A DNA stretch of 64,000 nucleotides from Xylaria sp. FL1777 (taxonomy: Eukaryota > Ascomycota > Sordariomycetes > Xylariales > Xylariaceae), in the NCBI GenBank assembly GCA_022578965.1, contig MU400556.1, positions 128,823 through 192,822 of the forward strand, in the 5' to 3' direction. The notes beneath the pieces were generated by a model. It saw nothing but the letters and a program-made list of their open reading frames with translations. It did no database searches and had not been told where the DNA came from. Position numbers and translations under genes: made by a program. This document shows, piece by piece, positions 47,747-58,648 of the stretch (position 1 is its first letter; each line of letters starts with the position of its first letter).

Positions 47747-48311
47747 CTACGTCAGTTTGAAGAAGTCCTTGGCCTTGGCTGCCAGACCGCCGCCTGCCTT
47801 ACGGGGCTGTTGTTTTTTGGTGGCGTCGTCAGTGATGGCGGTCTCGTCCGAGCTCTCGGGCGATTTGCTTCTGGCAACGTTGGCGGCGCCACCTCGGCCA
47901 ACATGGGTCGCGCCGGTGCTAGGTCGTCGCTCGACTCTGCAGTATATGATACGTTAGCCATTGTATATACTTATTATCTCTTTCTGTGTTCGCATCTCCC
48001 AAGGCAATTCGCGTCCTAGGCGCCCCGTCGCGGCACACAGCCACCATGAGATCGCGTACACCAAGCGCATCGCTTTTTCTGCTTTTTTTTAACTCTGACA
48101 AGATTGGTACTTACGGGCCAACATCCTGTCGCGCTCGCGTCTCGACGGGATCTAGATTCGGTGCCATGTTGCCCGAACCACCACGGCCGGTTGTAACCAC
48201 TGAGGTCTTAAGAGTGGGAGTTTCGAGGTCGGAGGGTGCGATGCGAGGGGATTTGGACGCCTCAGCAATGTTGCCAGCGCCGCCACGGCCAGTGGAGGTC
48301 ATGCTCGCCAT
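47747..48311 (-). CDS. Small GRGG-repeat protein, DUF3602/Par32-like
   Basis: Two exons, 48311-48115 and 47936-47747, give 128 aa. The 178-bp intron has a GTAAGT donor and a GGCTAAC branch, and joins GGC CC to A GTC, giving VGPVERRPS. Only the spliced frame makes sense: the second exon's longest open frame is a different one. Three GRGG motifs stand out: TGRGGAGNI (near residue 7), TGRGGSGNM (near 41) and VGRGGAANV (near 80). These are the hallmark of the DUF3602 family, which includes yeast Par32, a phosphoprotein linked to TORC1 and ammonium-transporter control. Ser/Pro sites follow each repeat (EASKSP, ARSKSP). The C-terminus ends AKAKDFFKLT. It is small and predicted disordered. Family call is good; a nitrogen-signalling role here is inference from yeast. 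Confidence 0.85.
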
Positions 48312-48319
48312 GTTTGGGA

Positions 48320-50668
48320 GTCGCTTGGAAACCTGGGGTTTTTTTCGGCGAACTAGAGAGTCTATTCGAAATACTGGCTACGTGTGGCTCGGATTCCCAG
48401 CGAAGTAATGGTAGACTGATCTCTACAGGCCGGTCTAATATCCTATTGTTCTAGAAAAGGAGGAGGATGAGAAAGATGATGGGCAATTGGTGTTACAGTA
48501 CTTTGTGAGAGGTGGGCTAGCTCTCTGCTGTGATTCACCATCAAGGTTTGCGGTTGTTAGTCGACTTTGCGAAGAAGAAGCCAAGCGAGCGGTGGGCTAC
48601 AGAAGATGGAAGGTAGGTAGGTAGGTAGGTAGGTATGTACCCGAGGCGTACACACTGCCTAAGCAAATAGTCTGAGGGCATGGAGGCCGGATTAGGAGGG
48701 GGAGAAAGAAGGAACAGAGCACATTTTTATTGTACCAAACAGCCACGAGGCAACCGCCCGATACATGTTCGCGTTGGGACGGTTTGCCTGGGCAGCCGTC
48801 GCCGTCTCCGTCCGCTTTTGGATAGATCTATACTAATCCTTTCGCATTTTGTCTCACACACCAAACGTCTAAGGAATGATACCTTACCCTTTGCCCATGT
48901 TTTAGGCAAGAAGGTCGGACCCTGACTCAGATATTGGTTTCCCACAATTAGGAATTTTCTGCTTTCTGCTTAAGTGCCTGGGTAAGGGATTGCATCATTT
49001 CTAACCCCTCCAAGCCCACATGTCTCTATCTACTATACGGCCACGGTACCTACCTGTGTACCCAGCACTCTGCTTAGCTGGATCCAAACGTGTCATCTGG
49101 GCTGACTCTACATAGCGTGCGATGTAGATGGGTAGGTACACTACGGCAGTGACTACGGCAATAGTGGTTCCACAGTGCTTGCTAGCGAGAGGGCTTCGGC
49201 GTCGAAGATGAGGTAATGAAGACGTAATGAAAACAATGCCGCCCGAACTAGGTAGCAGACCATCGCGCTCCGCTTACCGAATTTCGTCAGATGAGTCCTG
49301 CATCGCGTCGCATCCCCCGGGCGGGGCTTGCGAGAAGGCTATCTACAATGCAATATAAGTTATAAGTTCGAAGAGCGCAGAGATTGATTCTCTACATGTA
49401 GGTGACCTGGATGAAAATAGAGTTGCGGATTTCACATGCTCAAACCTTTCTATGTCTCCTTTAAAGTCCATCTTTCCACACCAACCAGCATATCCCGACA
49501 GACTCTACCCTATTAAGTTATACCCCAATCCTTCCTCCAGCATTCATCCAATCTTCCTCTAAAGCCACCTGTGAGCTGTGAAGTACACAGCTTGAAGGCT
49601 AAAGGGGGAACAAAACAAGGCTGCCAATGACAGGACGGGCGCAGCCAGCCTCACCTTAATCTAGACTAGGTAGCATTTATCACGCCGGCCGGCACATGTA
49701 AGCTTCGCGTCAAGCAGATCAGTGCCTAAAAGTCAAGCCGCTAAATTATAATGCCGACCTACCTGCATACCTACCTCCAGTGCCTGCTCAAGCTCACAGA
49801 ACACTGGAGGGGTTATCAACCAATTGCAGGCTGACTCATCTCTTGCCCAGGTAAATAAATGGATGTGCATGGCCTGCCTCGTAATAAGGCAGGCATTCGA
49901 AGTCTGTCAGCTTAAAAAGCAGGGCAGCCTTGATATAGCCGCAAATTGGCACATACTGCGTATGTAATGGACGTGCACTACATGAAATTCAAACGTGCAG
50001 GTACCATCAAACAAGCTCAGACACAAACACATAGAGTCGGTCTCTCGTCCCTGTTCGGGCATCGTCATCCGCGCACATCAAACGGAAGCGAATCACAAAC
50101 TCTCGACCCACCCGCCCGGAATCTTTGTGGCCACTGCCAAGATTAGACTTCCTTACTACATACCTCCAACATACATCGGACGAAGTCAGTGCAGTTCCAG
50201 CTCTCCGGATGTACCGCGCCACTGGGTCACATGCGTCGAGGAAGTGCTACACCATGCAGGAAGTCAATTCCGCGCTGAGTTATCTGGGTAGAGCTCCCCG
50301 CCCATCGTGTAAAAAGCCTCCAGGGGATCGAGTAGTTACAGAGAGTACCGGTTCTGAATTATACAGGTTGAGTAAACCGGAATTGTACAAGTCCAATCGC
50401 TTCGTGTGATATATAGCCTAATATAACCTATCAATAACCGCTGATAGGAATGCTAGTAATAGATCTGGTTTCGCCCAAATTGTCGTCTACTATAATTCCG
50501 ACCACGGCTACGTTGACCAGGTCTATATATGACCCTGTCGTAGGGCTTCATTGTTTTGTAACCTGCCCAGTATATTTGCGCAGTTATACTGAATGACTCC
50601 CTTAGCATCTGCCCCCTGGCTTGCGTTTTCTTGTTATGCCCCCAGGCAACTCGTTTACGTGGAGGTCG
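48320..50668. other. Intergenic region, no gene seen
   Basis: It lies between the GRGG-repeat gene promoter and the 3' end of velB. It holds an AGGT microsatellite at 48611-48634 and several TACCTA words (about 49045 and 49757). Frames reach 98 codons (49995-50291) but overlap in both directions and look random. Confidence 0.45.
48611..48634 (+). repeat. (AGGT)6 microsatellite
   Basis: Six AGGT units are followed by ATGTACC. It matches the TAGGTA word common in the intergenic DNA of this window. Confidence 0.85.
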
Positions 50669-52340
50669 CTATTCTTCCTCGTCGTCAGAGCCGCGACCGC
50701 CTTTTCCTGCTTTGCCCTCTTGATCCTTTCGGATTGGGATCTTAACTCCTTGCAGGGCAAAGGTCTTGCTGAGTTGGGTGCTCTCGCATACGCCTGGGAA
50801 TTTCTTCGCAGAGTACACCTGAAATTTCTCACTGAACGCATAAGCAAGGACCGGTGCTCTGCCTCTGTTCAAGAGTTCGGCATCGCTGCCGCCGTTTGAT
50901 GCTGCGCCGAGTCGTCTCAGGTTGATGAAGGAAAACCGTAACCTGCTCGTCATGTGAGCCCAACACTCTCAAGTTCTCTTTTCCGGTATAGAACGACTTA
51001 CCTAAACCAACCCTCGGTTCGCACGCTAAGATCTTGTAGAATGAACCAGATCCCAATCTTATCAGACGGGTCTTGGAGACGCGAGGCACTAGCTGCGAGG
51101 CTACCGATAAGATTACGCGTGTACATGCCGCTGTTGGGCTGTTGCTGTCCCATCAAACGGCCCTGGGTCATAGCACCAGCGGACATATCGTGAGAGTAGC
51201 GAGGGCCATACATCGCTTGTGACGGTAAAGGAGCTACACCAGCCATGTCTCTGTAGCCACCTTGGGGATAACCATACGGCTGCACTTGTTGTGGATACGA
51301 GTATTGTCCTAATAAGCCATCAATATCTTATTCTCGTGAATGGACAAGGGGGAAACGTACCTTGGGAATATGGATCTGGTTGATAAGGAGCCATTTGATG
51401 AGGATAAGGCGCATTAGGGGGTTGCGCAAAGTCGCGATTAGAGGGTACAATAGCCTGGAATCCGTAAACACCGCCTTGCCCTCCTTCGACGACCTCCCGA
51501 AATGAAGAAGGGTGGGTTGATGAAATAGACGGTGACTGTTGCGAATGCTTCACGAGATTCACTTCCTTCGCGCCATCTTCAGACCACAAGTCTACGTGAA
51601 GGACGTAGTGCTGATGCTCAACCTCGCTGACAAGATATTAGCCACCTAAGTCAACATAGCAAAATACTCGGTAGTTTCTCAACTTACTTGCAATCTACCT
51701 CCTTACCACTCACTTTATCCATAACCACAAGTCTAATACAAGGTGGCGGGGTTATTGGCCGTCGGTCCTGGACGAGGTTAGACCCCATATAACTTTCAGA
51801 CTTCCCTGAAAAACCTACCTTATCTCCGAAGCCACACATCCGTGCTCTTAGCGGTTGCTGAACTACTTCCAATCTATTACAGGTTTGCGGTCAACAGCAG
51901 TCTTGGATTGCACTGAACTAAGAGGCGCTTCCAAGACAGTGGCTTAATATGAGCGGGTCAATGACTCACCTGTATTTTCTAGTACCATCGCTGCCCTCGC
52001 GTGGTTCCAGATTGACTGAACTCGATTCCTCTGCCTCGGGCTGAGTTGTATTCTGGGTTGATGACTGGCTTCCCAGCCCATTCTCGGAAGCACCCAGCTC
52101 AGTGGCTCGGTCTCTAGGACCGGGACCGGGACCAGGACCAGGACCAGGTATGGATGGAGGCATCATATTAGCGCGGGGAGGAGGCATGTTCGGGCGGTGG
52201 GGGTTTGCCATGGGATCTTGATAGTAGTTGTTCGAGGGCATCGGAGGGGGTAGTGGAGCGTAACCAGAATGCTGAGGTGGTGGGCCAGCCATGTCAGGCT
52301 GATGATGGTAAACCGGCGGAGCTGGATATCCTGAAGCCAT
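50669..52340 (-). CDS. velB: Velvet-domain regulator VelB
   Basis: VelB is a DNA-binding velvet factor that pairs with VeA or VosA and controls asexual/sexual development and secondary metabolism. Six exons join to 450 aa: 52340-51970, 51873-51819, 51767-51688, 51626-51361, 51308-51002 and 50942-50669. The start MASGYPAPP is chosen over an in-frame upstream ATG at 52430 because the extension is not Pro-rich like the rest. After a Pro/Gly-rich N-terminus the velvet domain begins at about residue 125: [18 protein letters not shown] (125-142), [15 protein letters not shown], then [11 protein letters not shown] and VNLVKHS. A Pro/Gln/Tyr-rich insertion interrupts it, as is typical of VelB. It resumes with [36 protein letters not shown] and [16 protein letters not shown], ending in an acidic tail. 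The second intron is 51 bp and in frame (51818-51768); retaining it would add 17 residues. VelB is clear; veA and laeA are not in the window. Confidence 0.95.
51768..51818 (-). other. 51-bp in-frame intron inside the velvet domain
   Basis: GATAAG|GTAGGT at the donor, TCTAAC branch and TCCAG|GAC acceptor. Splicing yields [15 protein letters not shown], the conserved velvet sequence as I recall it from Aspergillus VelB. The intron has no stop and is a multiple of three, so a simple frame scan wrongly treats it as coding. Confidence 0.9.
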
Positions 52341-53051
52341 GGTTCCTATGTCCAACGCCCCTCCACGACCACTTCTCGATGTAATCCAAAATCCAGCAAC
52401 TGACACCCGCCCAAGTCCAGAGTAGATCAAGATTCAGGATCAAAGCGCGAGTTATTGCTATCACATGTGTGCCTCCTTAGCTTGCGTTCAGGCGGGTCAG
52501 CAGCAACGGTACCGAGGTGGCGATGGAGCAAGTCTCCCAGGATATATGGATATCTGTTACCGCAGAAGGACCTGTAGCGAAGGTTGATTTCTCCCCACCT
52601 CGAGGAAGAGGACGCGCAATGTAGAATGTAGCCGCTTACCGCGGGGGTGTAATGGGCTAGGCAAGCTTAAAATGGACCAGAATACCCTAAGAAACTATGT
52701 CTCAGTAAGTACCTGGGTATGCAGCCCGTTCTAGCGTTGTCTAAAAGTATATACGGCGGATGAAGATAGTAGACGGGATGAGAAGACGGCCAAATTCCCT
52801 CCACTGTTTTGTTGCAGGTCAAGGAGAAAACAAAGATGAACGTCAGTCGCAATATATTTCCAGAGGGGTGTGTGGGTGGTAAGTGTGCATGGTAGGCGCA
52901 AAAGGAGAGTCTGCAGGTGACAGAATGCCAAATGGCAGGGGCTTGAGGTGGTGTTAGTGACATGACATTACCTTATATCAGTGCTTATATGTACATGTAG
53001 CTCCCTCTTTGCAATCAGGAGCTCTGCTGGGGCCATTGGGTGAGGGGCTGC

Positions 53052-53074
53052 AGGGGTACCTGCCTGGTACCCCT
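53052..53074. repeat. Perfect 9-bp inverted repeat, 5-bp loop
   Basis: AGGGGTACC (53052-53060), loop TGCCT, then GGTACCCCT (53066-53074). It lies in a locally GC-rich patch within AT-rich gene-free DNA. It could be a hairpin or a palindromic protein-binding site. Confidence 0.5.
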
Positions 53075-56000
53075 CCGAGGATTGGCAGGCGGATTAGAGG
53101 GGAAAAGACTTGGAAGCTTGTCTTTAATAGGCAAAGCGCCCCCCACAACCGATTGGAGCTCGCGCAGACACGGACAAGTAAAAGTTCCAAGCTTTGGGGT
53201 CCACTTACACCCTTGCACTTGCTCGTCTGCTACTACCAGGTACGTTGCAGTACTGTACCTCCCTACCTACCCACTACCTACTCGATGCAGCAGTACAGTA
53301 CGCTAAAAACAAGTGGCTGCCCTACCAATTTCGGTAGCCGCTTGACATGATTGACAGCAAACTCTCTGGCATAAGGTAGCTATCTGTAGGTATGTACCTA
53401 ATAGGTATTTACATTGTTTTGGGTACTCGGATACATCATCACGTATACGTATCATAGTGGGTTTCTCTGCTACAGAAAATAGGTTTGCATAACAATTGAG
53501 CCGGGGTCGGGGGCAACATGAAGTCCAGGATCATTTTGCACAACAAGGCTAAGTAAATTACAATTATACGATAGATACCTAGGTAGATCATGGACAGAGT
53601 ACGTACTATACCGGTACACACAAAATCAGACCAGGGTGGGTTGATGCAGCGCATCCGTGATCCATGGTTGATAAGCTACCTAGGTATGTACCGCGGTGGA
53701 TTACTGTCAACTGGTGGGAGCATCAATAACACTGACAACAATCAACATCCAATTCTTTCACTGCTGCTCTGAGCTGTTTACTGCGTAGGAGCTTGGAAAC
53801 TGCCTAGGTATGTTCTTCGACATCCAGATGTTTTTTTCTACGTAGTTAACACCTACAGATTAACGTGTTGTTATAGGATCGTACATATGTAGGTAGCTAT
53901 CCCGGTAGTATTAGACGCAGAAGTGCAGAGTAGGTACTGTACCTGGCCCAATTGATTTTGACAGGGCCGTTTTCGTCCAAAATGGACACAAACTGTGTGG
54001 CTTGAGCTGAAGAGCTGGTCTGTTTCATGTAATTTGAAGTCTCATTATTGAAGCTACCGGTACACGTGCTCACGAGAGACCGATCAATGAATGCCTCACA
54101 ACAAGTAAACAACAACAACAACATTAATTCTGTTGGTGTAAGGTTACATGATGTCCAACACCCTAGTCATAATTCAGGGGATCCTCCTTCTCAAGCCTAC
54201 TACTCGCTCGTCTCTTAAGGTACCTTAGCTACTCCTCAGCACTGTTTTTGGTCGCTAGTCTTAGCAGGTCTCATGCAGGAGAGGTGGCGGAAGGAAGGGG
54301 AGTTCTACGCGCGCCTATTTCACAGGTCCCATAATTAAGGAACTCTTCAGGTGAGTTGTCTTTGAGCCACTTTGTCTAGAAGCTGAAAACTCGACTATGA
54401 GTGAATAAAGGTTACATCGTTTGCCGAGGGTTAGCTCATTAGCTCCAAGTCCCGGGCAACAAGGGACCCCGTCTTTGCCGATCAGGCCTAGAAACGTCTG
54501 CAGTTGATGTCGCCCCAATACCTGGGCGGTAAATCTAGGCACTCACGTTGCATTCTCGCAAATATTTCAAATTCAAGTCCGCCAAAAGGGCTCGATTCTC
54601 TATGATATGCCTATGTTGATCCTATGCTGAAATAGAAAAAACTCTAGGACACAGTCTTATATACCTACGTGTCCTTATGACCAGGTGTATCGGGTTCGTT
54701 CCTATCTACCTGGGTAGTATGCACGTAATGCTCTAAAATACCAGATCGACACGTTAGCGCTGAATGAATTAATTCCGTTGACCCCTTAATAGATTCGTTC
54801 CCCTTTCTCGTTCACCTAGAATGGCGGTGGTCATCATGTATGCTTCTCCCAACATCAATTGCAACTTCATCTTGACCCAGTAATCTGGACAGCTAACAAG
54901 GACAAAAACTAGATGATGTAAGGTTCATGGAGATCCCGAAGATCAAACACAGACACGGTTGCATTATGTAGAATACAGTCAGACGCATCTTTTCCGATAG
55001 GCGAGACTATTCGCTCTCTCGGTCTCCTTGCCTTTTGGCGTGCGCGAAATGTCGGCACTGACGTAGTAGGTGGGTATGGCGGCTCGGTAGCCGGCGCGGT
55101 GGCTGTCGTCTCGATATCGGAGGTAGTGAAACAAGATCTAGCGACGAGGGCTGGCTGCCTTCGATTTAGGCGCCAGTGCATTCCTTTCTAAGCTGCCGTC
55201 ACGAGAGTACTGTACTGTACAGTGCAGGTTATGCATATGGATGTAGGGTAGCAAGAGATAGCGATCATGGCAGAGACTACCGGTACACTACATTACGGCG
55301 AGGGAATTGATACAGGTTGCGGTTTCATCGCGGCTAGCCAGCCATGCTTTGTTACATTGGACGAACCTCTCTCCAGATTTTGATCACCATAATGCGTCCC
55401 TCTTACACTCGTCAGTATCGTCAGTCCACTCTCATTTGCCTACTGGACCTTCAAGCAGGATGCGTTGTAACACCGAATTTGATCCCAACTCCAAATTTGG
55501 GGTTAGACCTGGTCGTTAGTGCGATGTCTAACAACTCATCCAATCTTCGCCCCATTAGGAAATTTAGCATGAGCCCCAATTCCTCGATAGGGACAGAGGG
55601 ATACGGGATTGGTGGAGGGCTCGAGTGGTAGTGTACGAACTGTACCTCCCCTTACCTACCTACCTTTTTTTTACCCAGTATTTTGCAAATGTACAAGCGG
55701 TAAGGCGGCACAAAAGACACCGACAGTGCTATCCTACTTAGGTAGGAATTGCTAAACGTATGCTACCTATTATTATGTAGCGCCAACGTCTTCCGAGATC
55801 CACAGCACCCATCTTTCCGCGTTAGCTCCCGTATAAGTCCCCGGCTTCGCAGACTGTACTGCGTACAAGTACCACAGAGCCTTGCCGACCTCTATGTAAT
55901 TGAGGTAGTACATTGCACATGTTTAAACGCGTCACTATTTGCATCAAGTTATTCAATGTCTTGTACTTAGCATCGCAAGTACAATACAGTACTTATCTTC

Positions 56001-58587
56001 GCTACTTAGCCTGCTCAAGGTTACTACATGTATGTACTTAGGTAGTTTGTCTTTTACATTAGGTACCTTAGTACCTACCTGAGGTGAGTTAAAAGTTATG
56101 ATGTTAAAAAGAGCCAGAAGAAATAGTGGGACAGTTAATCCTAGTAATAAAAACAACATACCTATGTTAGGACTTGCCATAGGAAACGTGGAGTCTTAGC
56201 ATGAATACCTGCACTCTCCGGGTATTTTCTCAGATAGGAATACCGAAGTAACTCGACTTTTGCACAACTCTCGTATACCTCTTTCTCACCTTAACAAGTG
56301 ACCGAACACCGGTATCCCGTAACGAGATATGTTTAATACGTTCAATGTGAAGGGGGGTTACTAGCGGGGACATGCATGGATGACATGACTACTCCGTTCT
56401 AGGAATATCCTTGCACCGGCTGGCACCTATACTGGCTCCCGGGACTCTTATTAAGCTATACGCCGAGCAATTTAGACGTGCTTCTTGCTTTCGCTGTACC
56501 CGTTGGGTAGTGTTCCTTTCATGATAATTAAAGAATTTTGAGAGTTAAACTCAGAATTAAGGAAATTATACTTTATACAACAGCCTTCTAGCAGTAGCAG
56601 TAGCGTACGCTATTAATGGTAGTAGCTGAAACCCATATTGGCTCTGAAAGCGTTACAGCAAAGGCTTCTTTTTGGTGGTAGGAGTGTATGAACCCTCCGC
56701 GCGTTAAGTGGACTCGGGAAGTGGAGATATCCACCTATCTACCCCAAGATGACATTTTGGGTCTACATGTAGGTAGATCGATCTGGAGCATCTACACTCC
56801 ATACCATCTCCTGGCATCAACCCATTCATTCACTAGCGAGATATGGTCAGATTAGAAGTCCATCACATACATTACCTACTAACACACACTATGTAATACG
56901 CAAACATCCAAACACCGTACCGGTATCTTGTTCACGTATTGCTATGTGTTACACAATGAGTGTACATAAATAAATACCCGGCGTAGAGATGCCGTGCTCA
57001 CTCTCGGGAACTTAAAAAAAAAAGCAAAAAGAAAATACTACAATGATACAATGGTTCATGACAAATCTCCCTAACCTCCTAATAACTTGTTTCCCTCAAG
57101 CTGAAACATATGGCGGATCAGGGCGCCCAATCACCAGGCTATCGGGTCGTCGTTCGTGCTATTGACCAACACCCGCAGTCCGCTAATCTTGAATCAGATC
57201 CCGAAGAAAAAGAAAAAAAGGAAAAAAAATTTTATTTGCACATTCTCTTTGTTAGCATGTTTGCTTGAAAACTCAAGTGAGCAGTTCTATTACTTCATGC
57301 GTGAGTGGGACTCTCGTTTAGCAGCTGGAACCATATACTAGATAATTAGATGAGTAAGCGAGGTATTAGCATCACACAAGCACTTATCACCAAACCTCCG
57401 CACGAAATCCAGCACGGTATATAGAGGAAAGAAGAAAAGGGGAAAAGTACCCGGGTAGTTAAGTAAAAGTGTATCACAGCCGAGACAAGACCCCTCAGAA
57501 TGTCACACCTATCTAGTAGCACTAGTCACGTTCCACATCCACGAAAAGCTTGCCACGGAAATTCTACCGTAGAAGTGAGTAGATAAGGTGCCTAATGCTG
57601 CCTCTAACCTCGCATAAGCGGGATACACCGCATAAGGTGGTCTTCACGTGTTCGCCTAATTTTACTTGTACGTGGTTAGGTACGATGTTAGAACACCAGG
57701 CACGATATAGATAGAACGCGGGAGTGAATCATATACAGGTAGGTAATCTTAACGCACTATTCGACGAGGGCACACGAGAAATCTATACCGTTTTAACATG
57801 TTTGCATTAATTTTTAGGTAAAAATCGCACAAGTGTTCTAAATGAGATCATTACCAGATCATTACCACGGGCATGATATTGTCCAGCTATAATGGTCTTA
57901 TTATAACACCAGATAAAATCTTCCATATAAGGAGATGTTGTTCAGCTTCAGTTGAATCCGATCCCAGATTCCCCATCTCTTGCCCATATGTTCCATTCCT
58001 CCAAGAACGGATTCTTCTCATCTCGCTAGGCCCTCCAATCACCAAACTTCGCCGCTGTATCAAAATCCACAAGTACAAAGAAAATGGATGAGAAGTGAAT
58101 AGGCTCACACGTACAACGTCCGTGAGCAACAGAATGTGGCGCCCCAACGACCCCGTCTACCTTTCCGTCCACGATGGGAGACTGAACGCCGTGTAAATGT
58201 TATGTGTAAAGAGTATATCTGCTGTGTGGAGACCAATGAGAGACTAGGAGAGCCCTCCCGTCACTGTAGTGTTTTCCTCCCGCAGAAGAAATGAAGATCA
58301 AATGGTATGAGACTGTCGACCACCTTTTCATTGCTGAGATCCCGTTTCTTTCCACCTACACCCCCGGTGAATATCGTGTCCCATTTCGTCGTACACAAGA
58401 CAAGTGAACGCCGAATATTCTTCGTATACTGATAGTGTTGCCGCAACTGTGTATATGAGCAAACGAGTCGTGAAAAGAAAATTCCCAGGGTCTTTCTTAG
58501 ACGGTATCTTGTTTAAAAAATATTGAAATCAAACTTGTAGCTTTAGAAAGAGGCGGCTGTGTAGTAAGGCGTAATGGTGCCGATGAG

Positions 58588-58604
58588 TGAATGAATGAAT
58601 GAAT
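58588..58604 (+). repeat. (TGAA)4 microsatellite
   Basis: Four TGAA units lie just beyond the 3' end of the DH-BAR-SH3 gene. It is a simple repeat. Confidence 0.7.
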
Positions 58605-58648
58605 CCTAAGCTATTAAGAAGGTATATATGGACCCTATGGCTAGTAAC

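Larger units (their letters stand above)
52345..58648. other. 6.3-kb stretch without a recognisable gene
   Basis: No frame exceeds 113 codons and none resembles a known domain. The stretch near velB presumably carries its promoter. TACCTAGGTA-type words are frequent (about 53260, 53576, 53679, 53803, 55655, 55736, 56036 and 56063). A perfect 9-bp inverted repeat is at 53052-53074 and a TGAA microsatellite at 58588-58604. I saw no tRNA or 5S rRNA gene. A long non-coding RNA or old repeats cannot be ruled out. Confidence 0.4.

Noticed and set aside
54909..55181. 90-codon minus-strand frame
   Set aside because: No recognisable domain and no plausible splice partner nearby.
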